DNA of 64,000 bases from Hyphomonadaceae bacterium (GCA_016791425.1 JAEUMQ010000007.1:310001-374000); one strand, 5' to 3'; numbered from the stretch's first letter, positions 19,935 to 29,420 are shown. Numbers and translations: made by a program. Notes: generated from the sequence alone by a model not told the origin.

Positions 19935-20008
19935 TGCAGAACGTAGCGCTCCGCTTGAGCTTGACGCCGGCAATCTCCCCGGCCGCACTTACTCCGCACA
20001 CAGAACAA

Positions 20009-20050
20009 AGCGCCCCCCTCCCCTCCAGGGGAGGGGGTAGAGGGCGGGGT
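20009..20050 (+). repeat. Family C-like hairpin repeat
   Basis: CCCCCCTCCCCTCCAGGGGAGGGGG is followed by TAGAGGGCGGGGTGG. The flank CCGCACACAGAACAAAGCGC precedes it. It is the second repeat in the same 217-nt gap. Sequence between the two is unremarkable. Confidence 0.78.
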
Positions 20051-20088
20051 GGCCGCGCGCTCCGCGCTCGGAATCGGAAAATCAAAGC

Positions 20089-21921
20089 ATGACCGACGCC
20101 CGCATCAACGACTTCGTCGTCAAGTTCGCCAACGTGAACGGCTCGGGCTCGGCCTCCGCCAACGGCCTCTTCGTCAAATCCATCCTGCGCATGGGCGTCC
20201 CCGTCTCCGCGCGCAACATCTTCCCCTCCAACATCCAGGGCCTGCCGACCTGGTACGAAGTGCGCGTCTCCGAAGCCGGCTGGCTCGGGCGCCGCGGCGG
20301 CGTTGATCTCATGGTCGCGATGAATCCGCAGACCTGGGCGCAGGACGTGAAGTCCATCGAGCCGAACCAATATCTCTTCTACGACACCACGAAGACGCTG
20401 CCGCCCTCCGCCTTCCGCGAGGACATCCGCATCATCGGCGCGCCGCTCACCGAGATCTGCAACAAGACCTATTCCGATCCGCGCCAGCGCCAGCTCTTCA
20501 AGAACATCATGTATGTCGGCGCGCTCGCGCAGATCCTCGGCATCCCGACCGAAATCGCCGAGCAGCTCATCTCCGAGGAATTCGCTTCCAAGCCCAAGCT
20601 CATCGACGCCAACGTCAACGCCTTCCATCTCGGCCGTTCGTGGGCGGAGCAAAACCTGGCGCCGCTCGATTTCCGCCTCGCCCGCGCCGACAAGGTCGGC
20701 GACCGCATCTTCGTGGAAGGCAATTCCGCCGCCGCGCTGGGCGCCGTCTATGGCGGCGCCACCGTTTGCGCCTGGTACCCGATCACGCCCTCCACCTCGC
20801 TCGCCGAAGCGTTCGAGAAATACTGCAAGAAGTTCCGCACCGATCCTGACACCAAGCAAAACCGCTTCGCCATCGTCCAGGGCGAGGATGAGATCGCCTC
20901 CATCGGCATCGTCGTCGGCGCCGGCTGGAACGGAGCGCGCGCCTTCACGTGCACCTCCGGCCCCGGCGTCTCGCTCATGCAGGAATTCATCGGCCTCTCC
21001 TACTTCGCCGAGATCCCCGCCGTAATCTTCGACGTCCAGCGTGGCGGCCCCTCCACCGGCATGCCGACGCGCACGCAGCAATCCGACATCCTCGCCGCCG
21101 CCTATGCCAGCCACGGCGACACCAAGCACCCTCTCCTTCTGCCGTGCGATCCCGGCGAATGCTTCGAGTTCGGCGCCCTCGCCTTCGATCTCGCCGACCG
21201 CCTGCAGACCATGATCTTCGTCATGCTCGATCTCGACATGGGCATGAACGAATGGCTCACCCCGCCCTTCAAATGGGACGATGCGAAGAAGCTCGATCGC
21301 GGCAAGGTCATGACCGCCGCCGAGCTCGAAGCCGGCAGGGAATTCGGCCGTTACCTTGACGTCGATGGCGACGGCATCCCCTACCGCACGCTCCCTGGCG
21401 AACACCCGACCAAGGGCGCCTATTTCACCCGCGGCACCTCCCGCGATGAATATGCTCGGTACACGGAGGAAGGCGCCGCCTACATGCGCAACATGCAGCG
21501 GCTCCTCAAGAAGTTCGAAACCGCAAAATCCCTCATCCCGAAACCCATCCGCCGCGACGCCAAGCGCCGCACGCCCTATGGCGTGATCTATTACGGCTCC
21601 ACCGCCCCCGCGATGGACGAAGCCCTCGCCGCGCTCGAAGCCCAAGGCCGCCACATCGACGCCCTCCGCATCCGCGGCTTCCCGTTCGAGGATTCCATCG
21701 CCGACTTCATCCGCGAGCACGATCCCGTCTTCGTCGTCGAGCAGAACCGCGACGCCCAGCTCCGCAAGCTCCTCGTCAACGAATGCGAAGTGCACCCCGC
21801 GCGCCTCGTCCCCGTCCTGCACTACGAGGGCGCGCCGATCACCGCCCGCTTCATCGTCCAGGAGATCGCCGAGCGCATGCGCGCCCAGGAGAAGCTCCCG
21901 CACTCCGAGCACGCCAAATGA
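20089..21921 (+). CDS. korA: 2-oxoacid:acceptor oxidoreductase, fused gamma-alpha subunit
   Basis: A 610-residue large subunit of a 2-oxoglutarate/2-oxoacid:ferredoxin oxidoreductase. The N-terminal gamma domain (FANVNGSGSASANGLFVK to about residue 190) is fused to the alpha pyrimidine-binding domain (CAWYPITPSTSLAEAFEKY), a common KorA layout. With KorB it oxidatively decarboxylates a 2-oxoacid to the acyl-CoA, passing electrons to Fe-S carriers. The substrate (2-oxoglutarate or another 2-oxoacid) cannot be fixed from sequence alone. ATG at 20089 was used; no strong ribosome site is visible. Its neighbours are the GltD-like electron partner and korB. Confidence 0.87.
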   Translation: MTDARINDFVVKFANVNGSGSASANGLFVKSILRMGVPVSARNIFPSNIQGLPTWYEVRVSEAGWLGRRGGVDLMVAMNPQTWAQDVKSIEPNQYLFYDTTKTLPPSAFREDIRIIGAPLTEICNKTYSDPRQRQLFKNIMYVGALAQILGIPTEIAEQLISEEFASKPKLIDANVNAFHLGRSWAEQNLAPLDFRLARADKVGDRIFVEGNSAAALGAVYGGATVCAWYPITPSTSLAEAFEKYCKKFRTDPDTKQNRFAIVQGEDEIASIGIVVGAGWNGARAFTCTSGPGVSLMQEFIGLSYFAEIPAVIFDVQRGGPSTGMPTRTQQSDILAAAYASHGDTKHPLLLPCDPGECFEFGALAFDLADRLQTMIFVMLDLDMGMNEWLTPPFKWDDAKKLDRGKVMTAAELEAGREFGRYLDVDGDGIPYRTLPGEHPTKGAYFTRGTSRDEYARYTEEGAAYMRNMQRLLKKFETAKSLIPKPIRRDAKRRTPYGVIYYGSTAPAMDEALAALEAQGRHIDALRIRGFPFEDSIADFIREHDPVFVVEQNRDAQLRKLLVNECEVHPARLVPVLHYEGAPITARFIVQEIAERMRAQEKLPHSEHAK

Positions 21922-21943
21922 CTCAACGTTCGCCAATGAAGCG

Positions 21944-21980
21944 CCTCCTCCCCCTGCAAGGGGGAGGTCAGGAGGGGGTC
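21944..21980 (+). repeat. Family B repeat between korA and korB
   Basis: CTCCTCCCCCTGCAAGGGGG-AGG forms the hairpin, followed by the tail TCAGGAGGGGGTC. It fills most of the 64-nt gap between korA and korB. The tail sits exactly where the korB ribosome site is needed. Confidence 0.87.
21971..21978 (+). promoter_or_regulatory. Repeat-derived Shine-Dalgarno sequence of korB
   Basis: GGAGGGGG lies 7 nt before the korB ATG at 21986. It belongs to the tail of the family B repeat. No other ribosome site is available, so the repeat appears to supply it, and its upstream hairpin may modulate access. Confidence 0.7.
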
Positions 21981-21985
21981 AATCG

Positions 21986-23041
21986 ATGACCTACATCGCC
22001 AAGCCAAAATTCCGTCACCCGGACCTCGAGCCCAACACCCGCGGCTTCACCCGCCGCGACTACGAAGGCAAGGTCTCCACGCTCTGCGCCGGCTGCGGCC
22101 ACGATTCCATCTCCGCCGCGATCATCCAGGCCGTCTACGAGCTCGACCTCGAGCCCCACCGCATCGCCAAGCTCTCCGGCATCGGCTGCTCCTCCAAGAC
22201 GCCGGACTATTTCCTCGGCCTCTCGCACGGCTTCAATTCCGTGCACGGACGGATGCCCTCGGTGCTCACCGGCGCCAACCTCGCCAACCGCGATCTCATC
22301 TATCTCGGCGTCTCCGGCGACGGCGATTCCGCCTCGATCGGCTTCGGGCAGTTCGCCCACTCGATCCGCCGCGCCGTGAACATGGTCTATATCGTGGAGA
22401 ACAACGGCGTGTACGGCCTCACCAAGGGCCAATTCTCCGCCACGTCGGACAAGGGCTCCAAATCCAAGCGCGGCGTCGTGAACCACGACGCGCCCATCGA
22501 CCTCGTCACGCTCGCGCTCGATCTCGGCGCCACGTACGTCGCCCGCTCCTTCTCCGGCGACAAGCACCAGCTCGTGCCGCTGATCAAGGGCGCCATCCTC
22601 CACCACGGCGCCGCCTTCATCGATTGCCTCTCCCCCTGCGTCGCCTTCAACAACCACGAAGGCTCCACCAAAGCCTACGACTACATCCGCAACCACAACG
22701 AGGCCGTGAACCGCCTCGACGTCATCGAGCCGCGCGAAACCATCGAGATCGACCACGCCCCCGGCACGCTCGAGATCGTCACCCAGCACGACGGCTCAAA
22801 GCTCCGCCTGCGGAAGATTCATCCCGAGTACGATCCCTCCGACCGCCTCGACGCGCTCGCCTACCTCGCCGAGCGCCAATCCAAAGGCGAGATCGTCACC
22901 GGCCTCCTCTACGTCGATCCCGGCGCCCAGGACCTGCACGACTACCAGAACACCGTCGCCGCCCCGCTCAACACTCTGTCGGACTCGCAGCTCGTCCCCG
23001 GCTCTTCCGCCCTGGAAAAAATCAACGCCTCCCTCCGCTAG
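21986..23041 (+). CDS. korB: 2-oxoacid:acceptor oxidoreductase beta subunit (TPP-binding)
   Basis: A 351-residue catalytic subunit. The thiamine diphosphate/Mg motif GDGDSASIGFGQF starts at residue 111 and ends near VENNGVYGLTKGQ. Four cysteines suited to a [4Fe-4S] cluster are visible: C34 and C37 (LCAGCGH), C68 (GIGCSS) and C214 or C218 (DCLSPC). Paired with KorA it forms the active 2-oxoacid oxidoreductase. ATG at 21986 is set by the repeat-derived Shine-Dalgarno. Such enzymes are often oxygen-sensitive, and oxygen tolerance here is unknown. Confidence 0.9.
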   Translation: MTYIAKPKFRHPDLEPNTRGFTRRDYEGKVSTLCAGCGHDSISAAIIQAVYELDLEPHRIAKLSGIGCSSKTPDYFLGLSHGFNSVHGRMPSVLTGANLANRDLIYLGVSGDGDSASIGFGQFAHSIRRAVNMVYIVENNGVYGLTKGQFSATSDKGSKSKRGVVNHDAPIDLVTLALDLGATYVARSFSGDKHQLVPLIKGAILHHGAAFIDCLSPCVAFNNHEGSTKAYDYIRNHNEAVNRLDVIEPRETIEIDHAPGTLEIVTQHDGSKLRLRKIHPEYDPSDRLDALAYLAERQSKGEIVTGLLYVDPGAQDLHDYQNTVAAPLNTLSDSQLVPGSSALEKINASLR

Positions 23042-23062
23042 CGGGCAGAAGGAATGGAGAGC

Positions 23063-23116
23063 CTTCCCTCCCCTTCCAGGGGAGGGTGTCGCGGCGCAGC
23101 CGCGACGGGTGGGGTT
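23063..23116 (+). repeat. Family A (beta) two-hairpin repeat
   Basis: CCTTCCCTCCCCTTCCAGGGGAGGG forms hairpin 1. Hairpin 2 is GTCGCGGC-gca-GCCGCGAC, with tail GGGTGGGGTTC. It follows the korB stop codon. Downstream (23116-23160) is the flank CCGCCCACAGAACAAAC and then a fragment CTCGACCGTCATCCCC that recurs upstream of hemH. Confidence 0.85.
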
Positions 23117-23273
23117 CATCCGCCCACAGAACAAACACCCTCGACCGTCATCCCCGCCTCGCGAAGCGCGAGCCGGCCCCAGTAACGCTCGGCTTGCTTC
23201 AGGCATCCGATGCAGTTTGACTGCTCGCGGAGCGCATAAGCATGCGCAGAGCCGTGAAGCCGGGATCTAAGCC

Positions 23274-23984
23274 ATGCCTCCTTCGGAGCCATCGGAAGTC
23301 ATCGAATTCGAGATCGAGTTCGTCCTGGCTACCAATCCTTCCGAAGTCAGTAGCGATGAGGACGCAGCTCGAGTGGGTAAGCAGCTTGAAGACGCCTTCT
23401 TCTTTGAGCTGGCAACGCTACTTGGGGATGGCCCCCGGTTGGGCGTGCGGCGGGGCTTCTACAAGCACGGCTCCACCGAGGGGGTGATTGTCGCGACGGT
23501 AATGACTTCCGCCAGCACGTATCTGGCGGCACTCAGCCTAGTTGGTTCGCCCACGCTTGTTCGCCGTGTCTTCACTGAGCAGGTGCATCGAATTTTTGGT
23601 CGAAGGGTTCGCATCCTGCGCTTTGTTCATCGACGCAGCCAAACCGTTGCTCACGGTCAAATAGTCGGAGGCGCAGAGCAAGTTACTGAAGTTCGCGACT
23701 GGAGAGTATTCGCCGCAGCGACGGTTCTCGCGATCCTGTTTGGTATCGGATCCTGGTTCCTCAATTCGGAACAAGACAAGGAATGGGCCCGACTGCACGA
23801 AGAACTGCGTTCGATAAGGGCCGAGATCGTTATCGCGAAACAGCAACAGGCGACGCGACCTACACCTCCAGTTCCGCCGACGACAACTCAACCTGCCCTC
23901 GTTCCAAGCAAGGCCCGAGTTGAACAACCTCGCATAAATGTATGGCGAGGAACCACGCCGTCGAATAGTCCGAGTACTCCATAG
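23274..23984 (+). CDS. Orphan single-pass membrane protein with atypical base composition
   Basis: I do not recognise this 236-residue protein. An N-terminal acidic region (EVIEFEIEFVLATNPSEVSS) is followed by a mixed domain to about residue 140. One clear membrane segment (VFAAATVLAILFGIGSWFL, about 145-163) comes next, then a short coiled stretch, and a Pro/Thr-rich tail. Codons end in A or T much more often than in neighbours and the region is visibly less GC-rich. This suggests recent transfer. It lies between repeat debris and the end of hslU. ATG at 23274 is the first reasonable start; its ribosome site is weak. Confidence 0.6.
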   Translation: MPPSEPSEVIEFEIEFVLATNPSEVSSDEDAARVGKQLEDAFFFELATLLGDGPRLGVRRGFYKHGSTEGVIVATVMTSASTYLAALSLVGSPTLVRRVFTEQVHRIFGRRVRILRFVHRRSQTVAHGQIVGGAEQVTEVRDWRVFAAATVLAILFGIGSWFLNSEQDKEWARLHEELRSIRAEIVIAKQQQATRPTPPVPPTTTQPALVPSKARVEQPRINVWRGTTPSNSPSTP

Positions 23985-23999
23985 AAGCACTCGAATGCC

Positions 24000-25301
24000 C
24001 TAGAGAATGAACCGGCTCAGATCCGCGTTCTTCGCCAGGTCCGCCACCCGCGCGCGCACATAATCCGCATCGATCACGACGCTCTTCCCCGCCATATCCG
24101 CCGCCTCGAACGAAATCTCGTCGAGCACGCGCTCCATCACCGTATGCAGCCTGCGCGCACCGATATTCTCCACCGCCGCATTCACGTCCGCTGCGATCTC
24201 CGCCACCGCCTCCACGGCATCATCGGTGAACTCGAGCTTCACGCCCTCCGCGCCCATCAGCGCGACATATTGCACGACCAGCGACGCCTCCGGCTCCGTC
24301 AGGATCCGCCGGAAGTCCTCCCGCGTCAGCGCCTTCAGCTCCACGCGGATCGGCAACCGCCCCTGCAGCTCCGGCAAGAGATCCGACGGCTTCGCCACAT
24401 GGAACGCCCCCGACGCAATGAACAGGATATGATCCGTCCGCACCGCCCCATACTTCGTCGCGACGCTCGTCCCCTCGATCAGCGGCAAGAGATCCCGCTG
24501 CACGCCTTCGCGCGACACATCCGCGCCCGCGTGCTCGCTCCGCGATGCGATCTTGTCGATCTCGTCGATGAACACGATCCCGTCCTCGGCCGCGGCCGCC
24601 AGCGCCTCCTTCGTCACGCTCTCATTGTCGAGCAGCTTCTCGCTCTCTTCCTTGATCAGCGGCTCGGTCGCCTCCTCCACCGTGGTGCGCACGCGCTTCG
24701 TGCGTCCCCCGAACGCCTTGCCGAACATCTCGCCGAGATTGAGCACGCCGACGCCCGGCTGCCCCGGAACCTCCATCGGCCCGAACGGCGTCGCGTTATC
24801 CGCCAGGTCGAGGGCGATCTCGCTCTTCGCCAGCTCCCCCGCGCGCAGTTTCTTGCGGAAGCTCTCTCGCGTCGCCGCCGAAGAGCCCTCCCCGACCAGC
24901 GCGTCGAGCATCCGCTCTTCCGCGGCCGCCTCCGCCCGGGCCCGCACCTCGCGGCCCTTCCGTTCACGGATCATGTCGCGCGACACTTCCACCAGGTCGC
25001 GCACGATCTGCTCCACGTCGCGCCCGACATAGCCCACTTCCGTGAACTTGGTCGCCTCCACCTTGAGGAACGGCGCGCCCGCCAGCTTCGCCAGCCGCCG
25101 CGCGATCTCGGTCTTCCCCACGCCCGTCGGCCCGATCATCAGGATGTTCTTCGGCGTGACTTCTTCCCGAAGCCCTTCCGGCAGCTGCTTCCGCCGCCAG
25201 CGATTGCGCAGCGCGATCGCCACCGCGCGCTTGGCGTCGCCCTGCCCGACGATGAACCGATCGAGCTCCGACACGATCTCTCTTGGGCTGAACGACGTCA
25301 T
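24000..25301 (-). CDS. hslU: ATP-dependent protease ATPase subunit HslU
   Basis: This 433-residue AAA+ unfoldase feeds substrates to the HslV protease. It starts [21 protein letters not shown], as expected. Walker A is GPTGVGKT (57-64), Walker B is [11 protein letters not shown]. The sensor/arginine region and C-terminal DLSRFIL are present; the C-terminal tail normally docks into HslV. ATG at 25301 overlaps the stop of the preceding membrane-protein gene (ATGA), so HslU synthesis is coupled to that gene and not directly to hslV. Confidence 0.97.
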   Translation of the reverse strand: MTSFSPREIVSELDRFIVGQGDAKRAVAIALRNRWRRKQLPEGLREEVTPKNILMIGPTGVGKTEIARRLAKLAGAPFLKVEATKFTEVGYVGRDVEQIVRDLVEVSRDMIRERKGREVRARAEAAAEERMLDALVGEGSSAATRESFRKKLRAGELAKSEIALDLADNATPFGPMEVPGQPGVGVLNLGEMFGKAFGGRTKRVRTTVEEATEPLIKEESEKLLDNESVTKEALAAAAEDGIVFIDEIDKIASRSEHAGADVSREGVQRDLLPLIEGTSVATKYGAVRTDHILFIASGAFHVAKPSDLLPELQGRLPIRVELKALTREDFRRILTEPEASLVVQYVALMGAEGVKLEFTDDAVEAVAEIAADVNAAVENIGARRLHTVMERVLDEISFEAADMAGKSVVIDADYVRARVADLAKNADLSRFIL

Positions 25302-26509
25302 CCGCGCGCGGCCTCCCGCACGCCTTCATCGTCCGCTTCCGGCGGAAACACCCGCGCCCAAACGCCGTCCGGCCGCACTTGCCTCAACAATGCGCGCCGC
25401 GCTCCATGCCATCCCGCGCCGAGCACCAGCACGAACCCGCCGAGCGTCACGAGCGTCGCCGCAATGAGCGCCCCCTCGCCAAGCCCGGTCGCGTTCATGA
25501 TCACGCCGATCGCCACGCCCGTGGTCAGCAGCGCCGAAACAATCAGCGCCCGCCGGTTGATCAGCAGCGACACGAACCCCAGCGCCGCCACCACGGCCAA
25601 CGTCGCGACCGCGCGCGGAACGGCGCCGCCATCCGGCGCCGCGCCGCTCTCTCCGGTATTGACGTCCATCCACGAGCGCCCGTCGCCGCCGATCGCCTGC
25701 GCCAGGGTCCCCAGCACGCCGCCAAGGATGAGCGGCGCGGCCGCGAAGTGCAGCCAGAAGCCGTTATCCGAATAGCGCGTCCGCCGCCCCGGATCGCGCA
25801 CATCGTACGCGATCGCCGCCGCGAACAGCGCCGCGCCGAGCAGCAGCGAAATCCCCGCTTGCGCCTGCACCGCCAGCACCGGCGCGAACGCATGCAGCGA
25901 GGCCGCGACGAAACCCGCCGCGGCCCCGCCCGCAAGCCCAAGCGCGAACGGCAAACGGAAACGCAGATAGAATCCGAGCGCCGCCAGCGACACGGCCGCG
26001 GCGAACACCATCACCGCCGCTGCGAATCGCACGCCCTCTCCCTCAGCATGGACGGCGTCCGCCGAATGCACCGGCATCGCAAGCCCGACGGCCAGTCCGT
26101 ACACGCACGCCGCCGCTGCGGCCGCGTAAACCGCAAACCCGATCACAATCGCGATCGACGGCAGGAAGAGCCGCCGCTTGCGCGAGAAGACCTCGCCGAG
26201 CCCCCACAGCAACGCCGCCGACACGATGCTCCCGATCAGCAGCGTCCAGACTTCGCCGCCGTCCCCGCGCTCGCTCTTGTCGATCAGCGTGGCGATGCCG
26301 ACGGCGAACCCGACCGCCAGGATCGTGATGCCCATCGCCAGGAACACATCGTGGAAATTCCGGATGAACCGGAGCTCCTCTTCGCCCGCCGGACCGGCGA
26401 TCGCCGTCGCGGCGTTGCGCGTCGCCAGGAACGCGGCCAGCGGCGCGACTTGCTCGCGCGCGATCACGCCGGCGTCCGCCGCCGCCTCCAGATCCCCGCG
26501 CTCAACCAC
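25298..26509 (-). CDS. Polytopic membrane protein encoded between hslV and hslU
   Basis: The 403-residue protein starts with a soluble segment of about 45 residues containing [12 protein letters not shown]. About ten hydrophobic segments follow, ending in a short Arg-rich cytoplasmic tail. It has the look of DUF2157-like membrane proteins, but I cannot assign a family confidently. GTG at 26509 overlaps the hslV stop by 8 nt, and its own stop overlaps the hslU ATG. The three genes therefore form a tightly coupled unit. A link to membrane-protein quality control is suggested only by position. Confidence 0.7.
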   Translation of the reverse strand: MVERGDLEAAADAGVIAREQVAPLAAFLATRNAATAIAGPAGEEELRFIRNFHDVFLAMGITILAVGFAVGIATLIDKSERGDGGEVWTLLIGSIVSAALLWGLGEVFSRKRRLFLPSIAIVIGFAVYAAAAAACVYGLAVGLAMPVHSADAVHAEGEGVRFAAAVMVFAAAVSLAALGFYLRFRLPFALGLAGGAAAGFVAASLHAFAPVLAVQAQAGISLLLGAALFAAAIAYDVRDPGRRTRYSDNGFWLHFAAAPLILGGVLGTLAQAIGGDGRSWMDVNTGESGAAPDGGAVPRAVATLAVVAALGFVSLLINRRALIVSALLTTGVAIGVIMNATGLGEGALIAATLVTLGGFVLVLGAGWHGARRALLRQVRPDGVWARVFPPEADDEGVREAARG

Positions 26510-27053
26510 TGATCGCTTCCACGGTCAGGCTTCTGTTCGTGTAGACGCAGATGTCCGCCGCGATATCCATCGCCTGCCGCGCGATCTTCTCCGCATCATC
26601 GACATGCTCGTAGAGCGCCCGCGCCGCCGCCAGCGCATAATTCCCGCCTGAGCCCACCGCGATCACATGATGTTCCGGCTCGATCACGTCGCCCGTGCCC
26701 GTGATCAGCAGCGTATCGCGCGCATCCGCCACGATCAGCATCGCCTCGAGCCGCCTGAGCGCCCGATCCGTCCGCCAATCCTTTGCAAGCTCCACCGCCG
26801 CGCGCGTGAGCTGCGTCGGGAACCGCTCCAGCTTCTTCTCGAGCCTCTCGAACAGCGTCAGCGCATCCGCGGTCGCGCCGGCGAACCCGCCGATCACCTG
26901 CCCGTCGCCGAGCCGGCGCACTTTCTTCGCGTTGCCTTTGAGGATGGTCGCCCCGGTCGAGACCTGCCCGTCACCGGCGACGACGACTTTTCCGCCCTTC
27001 CGCACGGCCAAAATGGTCGTGCCGTGCAAGGCATTTGATTCGCGCGCGCTCAC
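26502..27053 (-). CDS. hslV: ATP-dependent protease proteolytic subunit HslV
   Basis: A 183-residue threonine protease that forms the double hexamer of the HslUV complex. The mature N-terminus should be the first Thr in [15 protein letters not shown], after removal of an 11-residue leader. The [21 protein letters not shown] segment and [18 protein letters not shown] are family hallmarks. No ATG is available at the family start, so GTG at 27053 is used. A sigma32-like promoter lies just upstream. It heads the hslV-membrane protein-hslU unit. Confidence 0.95.
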   Translation of the reverse strand: MSARESNALHGTTILAVRKGGKVVVAGDGQVSTGATILKGNAKKVRRLGDGQVIGGFAGATADALTLFERLEKKLERFPTQLTRAAVELAKDWRTDRALRRLEAMLIVADARDTLLITGTGDVIEPEHHVIAVGSGGNYALAAARALYEHVDDAEKIARQAMDIAADICVYTNRSLTVEAISG

Positions 27054-27082
27054 GCCTCTGTCTCCGGCCCCATCTGGGCGTC

Positions 27083-27111
27083 ATGTGGAGCAGTCCGGCG
27101 ACGGCATCAAG
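27083..27111 (-). promoter_or_regulatory. Possible sigma32 promoter of hslV
   Basis: On the minus strand CTTGATG (27111-27105) and CTCCACAT (27090-27083) are 14 nt apart, close to CTTGAAA-N13-15-CCCCATNT. It lies about 30 nt before the hslV GTG. HslUV is a heat-shock protease in other proteobacteria, which supports the reading. The -10 match is imperfect. Confidence 0.45.
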
Positions 27112-27136
27112 CCTGGATCATGCAAAGGCCGTGCCC

Positions 27137-29251
27137 TCAAGCAACATCGGCCTCGATGGAAAGGGCCGGCGTGCGCCCCCGCCGCAGCCGTTCGCCGAAT
27201 TCCGGCGCCGGTTCGGCCGCGCCATAGAGGAAGCCCTGCCCGTACCCGCAGCCGCGCCGCCGCAGGAACGCCGCATCCTTCTCCCGCTCGATGCCCTCCG
27301 CGACGACGTTCATGTCGAGCGTAGCGGCCATCGCCAGGATCGTCTCCACGATCGCCGGCGCGTGCCGGTCGCTCTCCAGCCCCGCGACGAATTGCTGATC
27401 GATCTTCAGCACGTCGAACGGCAGCCGCGAAAGCGAAGCCAGGCTCGAATGCCCGCAGCCGAAATCGTCGATCGCGAACCGCACGCCGCGCGCGCGCAGC
27501 GGCTCGATCATCCGCATCGCCTGTTCCGGATTCTCCATGACCACGCTTTCGGTCACTTCGAGTTCCAGGCATAAGGCCGGCATCGCCGCCTCCTCCAGGA
27601 TCCGGATCACGTGCTCCGGGAAACGCTCGTCGCGGAATTGCAGCGGCGACACGTTCACCGCCACCTGGATCGGAAAGCCCTCGCGCGCCCACGCCGCCGC
27701 GTTCCAGCACGCTTCGCGCATCACCGCATCGCCGACCTGCGCGATGAGGCCCGTCTCTTCCGCCGCCGGCACGAACACGCCGGGCGACACGATCGTCCTG
27801 TCCGGACGCACCCAGCGCGCCAGCGCCTCCGCGCCCACGATGCGCCCGGTCGCAAGCTCGATCTTCGGCTGGAAGTACGCGCGGAACTCGCCGCGCTCCA
27901 GCGCCAGCCGCATGTCCTTCTCCAGCGTGAACCGCGACGTCGCGTCCCGATCCATCGAGCTGGTGAAGAACCGCGCGCAATTGCCCTGCTGTCGCGCCGA
28001 AGCCAGCGCCAGCCGCGCGTTTCGCGTCAGCGTGTCCGGGTCGCGCCCATCGCGCGGCGCGACGACCGCGCCGGCGGCGCAATCAAGCGTGAGCTTGAGC
28101 TCGCGCCAGTCGAACGCCTGGTTGATCGCGCTCGTCGCCATCTGCGCAAAGCGCATCGCCTCTTCGTCGTTCGCGAAGGACGGCGCCAGCACGGCGAACT
28201 CGTGCCCTCTCAGCCGGGCCAGCACGGACGGGCGCTCCACCGAATCCTGCATGCGCACGAGACGGTCCACCCGCTTGATCGCATGCGCGACGCGCTCCGC
28301 CACCGCGCGCAGAAGCTCGTCCGCCGCCTCATGCCCGAGCGTCTCCAGCAGCCGCCGCAGCCGGTCGAGGTCGAACACGATCACCGCGCCGTTCCTCGCG
28401 GTCGAATCCCCGCGGTCGAGAAAATCGTACAATTCCCGCCGGAAGCGCTCATGGTTCGGCAATTGCGTCGCCGGATCGACATACGCGAGCCGATGGATCT
28501 GCCGGCGCAACTTCTCCTGCCGCGTCGTCATCTCGTTGAGCGCGCCCGCCAGCTTCTCGAACTCGTCGCCGGTGCGGATCTCGATCCTGCCGTTCGTCGC
28601 CCCCGCCGCGCGCTGCTGCGTCATCTTGTCGGCGAAGTCGGCCAGCGTCTCCAGCGGCTGCGCCCGCCGGCGCACCGCCACCACCGCGAGCGGGATCGCC
28701 ACCAGCATGAACGCGAGCGACGCCGCGAAGAGCGGCAGGAGCGCCGCCAGGTAGCTCGTCAACACCCGCCAGCGCGCGATGCCCACGCTGACCACGCCGA
28801 TCGTCTGGCCCCCGACCGTGAGGGGCGCCGCCGTCCACACCACGCCGCCATGCACCGACGTCTGCATCGCCGCCGTGTCGAGCGCCCTGCGAATGGTCTC
28901 CGTCGGCGTCGGCGCATCCACGACATACCCGCGCGCCACCAATCGCCCGCTCGCGTCATGAAAGAGGGTCTGGTGGATCGGACGCCACGAATAGGCCGAT
29001 TGCAGCTCGGTCGGACCGATCTCCGACAGCGACAGGTCGTGCGATGCGACCTTCTGGACGATCTCGGCGGCCTGCGCCGCGCCCGCCCGCCGCGCGCTTT
29101 CGGTGCCCATCACCAGCACGGTGGCGAAGATCGCCAGCACGCACACGATCGCCATCCCGCCCATCAGCGCGGCGGCATAAAGCGTCGCCCGCCGGGCCAG
29201 GCTGATCGGGCGCCCCGGGAACAGCGAGAGGAATTGTCTCCAGAAACCCAT
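27137..29251 (-). CDS. Membrane-bound EAL phosphodiesterase with degenerate GGDEF domain
   Basis: A 704-residue cyclic-di-GMP signalling protein. Two membrane segments (about 25-50 and 172-196) enclose a periplasmic sensor domain, and a HAMP-like linker follows. The GGDEF-type domain has RGHEF in place of GGDEF and so should lack cyclase activity. The EAL domain keeps GAEALARW, NVSPLQF, EVTESVVM, IDDFGCGHSSL and EGIE, the residues needed for metal and substrate binding. It is therefore expected to degrade cyclic-di-GMP, with the degenerate domain possibly regulatory. ATG at 29251 was used. It is transcribed toward hslV. Confidence 0.88.
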   Translation of the reverse strand: MGFWRQFLSLFPGRPISLARRATLYAAALMGGMAIVCVLAIFATVLVMGTESARRAGAAQAAEIVQKVASHDLSLSEIGPTELQSAYSWRPIHQTLFHDASGRLVARGYVVDAPTPTETIRRALDTAAMQTSVHGGVVWTAAPLTVGGQTIGVVSVGIARWRVLTSYLAALLPLFAASLAFMLVAIPLAVVAVRRRAQPLETLADFADKMTQQRAAGATNGRIEIRTGDEFEKLAGALNEMTTRQEKLRRQIHRLAYVDPATQLPNHERFRRELYDFLDRGDSTARNGAVIVFDLDRLRRLLETLGHEAADELLRAVAERVAHAIKRVDRLVRMQDSVERPSVLARLRGHEFAVLAPSFANDEEAMRFAQMATSAINQAFDWRELKLTLDCAAGAVVAPRDGRDPDTLTRNARLALASARQQGNCARFFTSSMDRDATSRFTLEKDMRLALERGEFRAYFQPKIELATGRIVGAEALARWVRPDRTIVSPGVFVPAAEETGLIAQVGDAVMREACWNAAAWAREGFPIQVAVNVSPLQFRDERFPEHVIRILEEAAMPALCLELEVTESVVMENPEQAMRMIEPLRARGVRFAIDDFGCGHSSLASLSRLPFDVLKIDQQFVAGLESDRHAPAIVETILAMAATLDMNVVAEGIEREKDAAFLRRRGCGYGQGFLYGAAEPAPEFGERLRRGRTPALSIEADVA

Positions 29252-29420
29252 GCGGCGCCTGCGGATGCTCTAGTGTCAAGGAGGCGCATTCGGCGCCCGG
29301 GGCCAATCTGAAACGCGACTCGAATCTTGCGGATAATGGTTAGGATGGAATAAAACCGGGGCGTGCTTGATTAGTCATGGCAGGCGCCCAAGTAGAACCG
29401 CGCCCCTGCCTGAGGTCCCG

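Noticed and set aside
17859..21936. Long antisense frames over the GltD-like and korA genes
   Set aside because: They mirror the codon structure of the real genes, have no motifs and extend across the intergenic repeats.
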